Shown piece after piece: positions 5,291-7,929 of a DNA stretch of 7,929 nucleotides. Position numbers and translations under genes: made by a program. The notes beneath the pieces were generated by a model. It was given only the letters and a program-made list of their open reading frames with translations, searched no databases and was not told the DNA's origin. Within the stretch, counting starts at the first letter, position 1. Each line of letters starts with the position of its first letter. This stretch comes from JAQGMO01 sp050954505 (GTDB lineage: Bacteria > Pseudomonadota > Gammaproteobacteria > Burkholderiales > Burkholderiaceae_D): contig JBPBPY010000359.1 in the NCBI GenBank assembly GCA_050954505.1, positions 1 to 7,929 of the forward strand. The letters are read 5' to 3'.

Positions 5291-7094
5291 TTTCCTCGCC
5301 ATAGGTTTCCAGCTTTTTTTCACCGACGCCGGAGACACCGCGCAAGTCATCGATGGAGCCCGGTTTGGCCTTGGCGATTTCACGCATGGTGGCGTCGTGG
5401 AAGATGACATACGCCGGCACATTGTGTTTGCGTGCCGTCTCCACGCGCCACCAGCGCAGGCGATCGAAAATCGTCTGCTCGTCGGCCGACAAGCCGCTTT
5501 CGACAAAGCCGGTGGATTTCGATGCCCCGCTGCTTCGCCGCTGCTTGACCGGTTTCTGGTACTGGCGCAGTTGCACCGCACGTTCGCCGCGCAGCACCGG
5601 CTTGGCCAGGTCGGTGAGTTTGAGCGCACTGTAGGCTTCATGGTCGACGCTCAGCAAACCCAGCGCGATCGACTGGCGCAGAATTGCGCGCCATTCGGCT
5701 TCGCCCAATTCCGAGCCGATGCCAAAGGTCGACAAATCGTCATGCTTCCATTGCCTGACCTTTTCCGAATCGATGCCACGCAGGACGTCGAGAACGTGGC
5801 CGGCGCCGAAGCGCTGGCCGACCCGGTAGACTGCCGAGAGCAGTTTTTGCACCGCCACCGTGGCATCGAACGAGACCGGCGGCGACAGGCAGGTATCGCA
5901 ATTGCCGCAGGGCGTGGCTTCCTGGCCAAAATAATTCAGCAGCCGCACGCGCCGGCAGCTCAATGTCTCGCACAGACCCAGCATGGCATCGAGCTTGACG
6001 CCCTGCACACGCTTGAAGGTTTCATCGGCATCGGACTCGTCGATCATGCGGCGCTGCTGCACCACGTCCTGCAGGCCATACGCCATCCAGGCGTCGGCGG
6101 GACCGCCATCACGCCCGGCGCGGCCGGTCTCCTGGTAATAGCCTTCGATGCTCTTGGGCAGGTCGAGATGGCAGACAAACCGCACATCGGGTTTGTCGAT
6201 GCCCATGCCGAAAGCAATCGTGGCGGTCATCACCACGCCCTCTTCGCGCAGGAAGCGGGCCTGGTTCCTGGTGCGCGTGGCCAGCTCCATGCCGGCGTGG
6301 TAGGCCAGCGCCGGAATGCCGTTTTCATTCAGGAAGGCGGCGGTTTCTTCAACCTTCTTGCGCGAGAGGCAATAGACAATGCCGGCATCGCCGGCATGTT
6401 CGGCCTGGATGAAGTCGAGCAGCTGCTTGCGGCCGTTGGCCTTTTCGACGATCTGGTAACGGATGTTGGGGCGATCGAACGACGAGACGAACTGGCGCGC
6501 GTCTTCCAGCTGCAAGCGCTTGATGATTTCGTCGCGCGTCTGCTGGTCGGCGGTGGCGGTCAGCGCAATGCGCGGCACATTCGGAAAGCGCTCGTGCAGC
6601 ACCGACAGCTTGATGTACTCGGGCCGGAAGTCATGGCCCCACTGCGAAACGCAATGGGCTTCGTCGATGGCGAACAGGGCAATCTTCGAGGCTTCCAGCA
6701 GGTCGAGACAGCGCGGCGTCATCAGCCGCTCGGGCGCCACGTACACCAGGTCGATATCGCCGCTGCGCATGCGCCGCTCGATCTTGCTGGCTTCTTCGTA
6801 AGTCTGGGTGGAATTGAGGAAGGCGGCACGCACGCCGACTTCAGCCAGCGCATCGACCTGGTCCTGCATCAGCGCAATCAGGGGCGAGACCACGATGCCG
6901 ACGCCGTCGCGCAGCAGCGCCGGAATCTGGTAGCACAGGGACTTGCCCCCGCCGGTGGGCATGAGCACCAGCGCGTCGCCACCTTGCGCAACCACATCGA
7001 CGATTTCGCCCTGCTGGCCGCGAAACGAGGCATAGCCAAAGACGCTTTCGAGGATCTGCAGCGCGCGGGCGTCGAGGTCTTGACGCGCGTTCAT
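5259..7094 (-). CDS. recQ: ATP-dependent DNA helicase RecQ
   Basis: A 611-residue 3'-5' superfamily 2 helicase acting in recombination and replication-fork repair, close in length to E. coli RecQ. Visible in order: the Q-motif FRGQQGE (about 24-30), Walker A TGGGKS (47-52, Lys51), the aromatic-rich loop region DEAHCVSQWGHDFRP (144-158), TAT motif III (179-181), QETGRAGRDG motif VI (321-330), the zinc-binding cysteines 380, 396, 399 and 402, a winged-helix RQC domain (about 410-520), and a C-terminal HRDC domain (about 530-605) after a basic, Ser-rich linker. All key residues are present. ATG 7094 is chosen because homology begins just after it. The upstream extension to 7187 would lie entirely inside uppP. 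The start follows the uppP stop after one base (TGA-G-ATG) with no clear Shine-Dalgarno, so translation is probably coupled. Its 3' end overlaps the convergent HEAT-like gene by 32 bp. Confidence 0.97.
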   Translation of the reverse strand: MNARQDLDARALQILESVFGYASFRGQQGEIVDVVAQGGDALVLMPTGGGKSLCYQIPALLRDGVGIVVSPLIALMQDQVDALAEVGVRAAFLNSTQTYEEASKIERRMRSGDIDLVYVAPERLMTPRCLDLLEASKIALFAIDEAHCVSQWGHDFRPEYIKLSVLHERFPNVPRIALTATADQQTRDEIIKRLQLEDARQFVSSFDRPNIRYQIVEKANGRKQLLDFIQAEHAGDAGIVYCLSRKKVEETAAFLNENGIPALAYHAGMELATRTRNQARFLREEGVVMTATIAFGMGIDKPDVRFVCHLDLPKSIEGYYQETGRAGRDGGPADAWMAYGLQDVVQQRRMIDESDADETFKRVQGVKLDAMLGLCETLSCRRVRLLNYFGQEATPCGNCDTCLSPPVSFDATVAVQKLLSAVYRVGQRFGAGHVLDVLRGIDSEKVRQWKHDDLSTFGIGSELGEAEWRAILRQSIALGLLSVDHEAYSALKLTDLAKPVLRGERAVQLRQYQKPVKQRRSSGASKSTGFVESGLSADEQTIFDRLRWWRVETARKHNVPAYVIFHDATMREIAKAKPGSIDDLRGVSGVGEKKLETYGEEIIALIAELGL

Positions 7095-7095
7095 C

Positions 7096-7929
7096 TCAAT
7101 CGGCCCAGACGACCCAGCCGTAATGGGCGCTGACCAGGATGAACAGGCCAAACACGATACGGTACCAGGCAAACATGGTGAAGTCATGGGTGCTGATGTA
7201 GCGCAGCAGCCACCTCACGCAAAAGAACGCCGAAATGAACGCCGCCAGGCCGCCGATGGCAAACAGCGGCAAGTCGGCCATCGACAGGATGGCGCGCTCC
7301 TTGTAGATGGAATAGAAGGTGGCGCCGAACAGCGTTGGAATGGCCAGGAAAAACGAAAATTCGGTGGCCGCCTTGCGCGAAAGGCCGAACAGCATGCCGC
7401 CGATGATGCTGGCGCCTGAACGGCTGGTGCCCGGCACCAGCGCAAACGCCTGGGCGCAGCCGACCTTGAAGGCGTCGACCATGCTCATTTCATCGATGGT
7501 TTCCACCCGTGCGGCGCGCGGATTGTTGCGCAGGCGGCGCTCCAGCCACAGGATGATGACGCCGCCGATGATGAACGCCAGCGCCACCGGCACCGGTGCA
7601 AACAGATGCGCCTTGATCGCCTTGGAAAACAGCACGCCCAGAATCGCTGCCGGCAGGAAGGCAATGATGACGTTGATGGCGAACTTGCGTGAACGCGGTT
7701 CGGTAAACATGTTAGTCAATACCACGCCGATGCGGGTACGGAATTCCCAGCAGACCGAGAGCATGGCGCCGGCCTGGATGGCGATTTCAAATACTTTCAC
7801 CTTGTCGCCGGTGAAGTCGAGCAAACTGCCGGCCAGGATCAGGTGTCCGGTCGAAGAAATGGGCAGGAACTCCGTCAAACCTTCGACGATACCCATGATG
7901 ATGGCTTTTAGCGCGAGAATCAGATCCAT
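7096..7929 (-). CDS. uppP: Undecaprenyl-diphosphatase UppP (BacA)
   Basis: A complete 277-residue integral membrane protein whose ATG ends exactly at the window edge. UppP removes a phosphate from undecaprenyl pyrophosphate on the periplasmic side, regenerating the carrier lipid for peptidoglycan, O-antigen and other envelope glycans. Overproduction of this family gives bacitracin resistance. Both family signatures are present: EGLTEFLPISSTGH (16-29), with the E...E pair and His29, and PGTSRSG (166-172) with Arg170. The chain contains multiple hydrophobic helices, including about 84-101, 111-129, 190-208 and 220-240, as expected. The promoter and ribosome-binding site lie outside the window. 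The gene is followed after one base by recQ, forming a likely two-gene transcript. Confidence 0.97.
   Translation of the reverse strand: MDLILALKAIIMGIVEGLTEFLPISSTGHLILAGSLLDFTGDKVKVFEIAIQAGAMLSVCWEFRTRIGVVLTNMFTEPRSRKFAINVIIAFLPAAILGVLFSKAIKAHLFAPVPVALAFIIGGVIILWLERRLRNNPRAARVETIDEMSMVDAFKVGCAQAFALVPGTSRSGASIIGGMLFGLSRKAATEFSFFLAIPTLFGATFYSIYKERAILSMADLPLFAIGGLAAFISAFFCVRWLLRYISTHDFTMFAWYRIVFGLFILVSAHYGWVVWAD

Noticed and set aside
5160..7133. 657-codon open frame on the + strand antisense to recQ
   Set aside because: It is almost wholly opposite a clear RecQ gene. Long open antisense frames are expected in GC-rich codon-biased DNA, and the translation has no recognisable domain.
7095..7187. 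31-residue N-terminal extension of RecQ
   Set aside because: It would overlap uppP over its whole length and has no homology to RecQ. ATG 7094 directly follows the uppP stop.

Overview
This 7.9 kb window reads as ordinary chromosome from a GC-rich betaproteobacterium. The protein styles (TrmB, RecQ, UppP, an ArnC/GtrB-like glycosyltransferase) and the GC-rich codon use fit Burkholderiales, perhaps Oxalobacteraceae (Massilia, Duganella, Janthinobacterium or Herbaspirillum type). The genus is an inference from general resemblance. There are six genes: five are complete and one is cut by the left edge. I see no tRNA, rRNA, insertion sequence, integrase or CRISPR array.

Left part (1-2764): the C-terminal part of a GT39/ArnT-like membrane glycosyltransferase on the + strand faces two coupled genes on the - strand. 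These are a GT2 polyprenyl-phosphate glycosyltransferase and a YdjC/ChbG/HpnK-family carbohydrate deacetylase, which share an ATGA stop/start overlap. Together the three resemble an undecaprenyl-phosphate aminosugar route: load an N-acetyl sugar onto the lipid carrier, deacetylate it, then transfer it in the periplasm, as in Francisella FlmF2/NaxD/FlmK modification of lipid A. This assignment is the main functional hypothesis for the window.

Middle (2765-3146): a 382-bp gap between two divergent genes. It holds a candidate promoter with a dyad for the GT2 gene, a four-copy 15-bp imperfect tandem repeat, a six-copy 9-bp imperfect tandem repeat, and a candidate trmB promoter.

Right part (3147-7929): trmB (tRNA m7G46 methyltransferase), then a HEAT-like helical-repeat protein of unknown role, both on the + strand. 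The HEAT-like gene has a perfect 10-bp inverted repeat in its leader and a clear Shine-Dalgarno. Its 3' end overlaps tail-to-tail by 32 bp with recQ, which is on the - strand. recQ starts one base after the uppP stop codon (TGA-G-ATG), so uppP-recQ looks like a translationally coupled pair. UppP regenerates undecaprenyl phosphate, the carrier the left-hand pathway would use, but the two loci are on separate transcripts and the link may be coincidence.

No clearly novel multi-gene system is visible. The points most worth a second look are the aminosugar cassette, the palindromic leader of the HEAT-like gene, the two tandem-repeat arrays upstream of trmB, and the HEAT/recQ 3' overlap.
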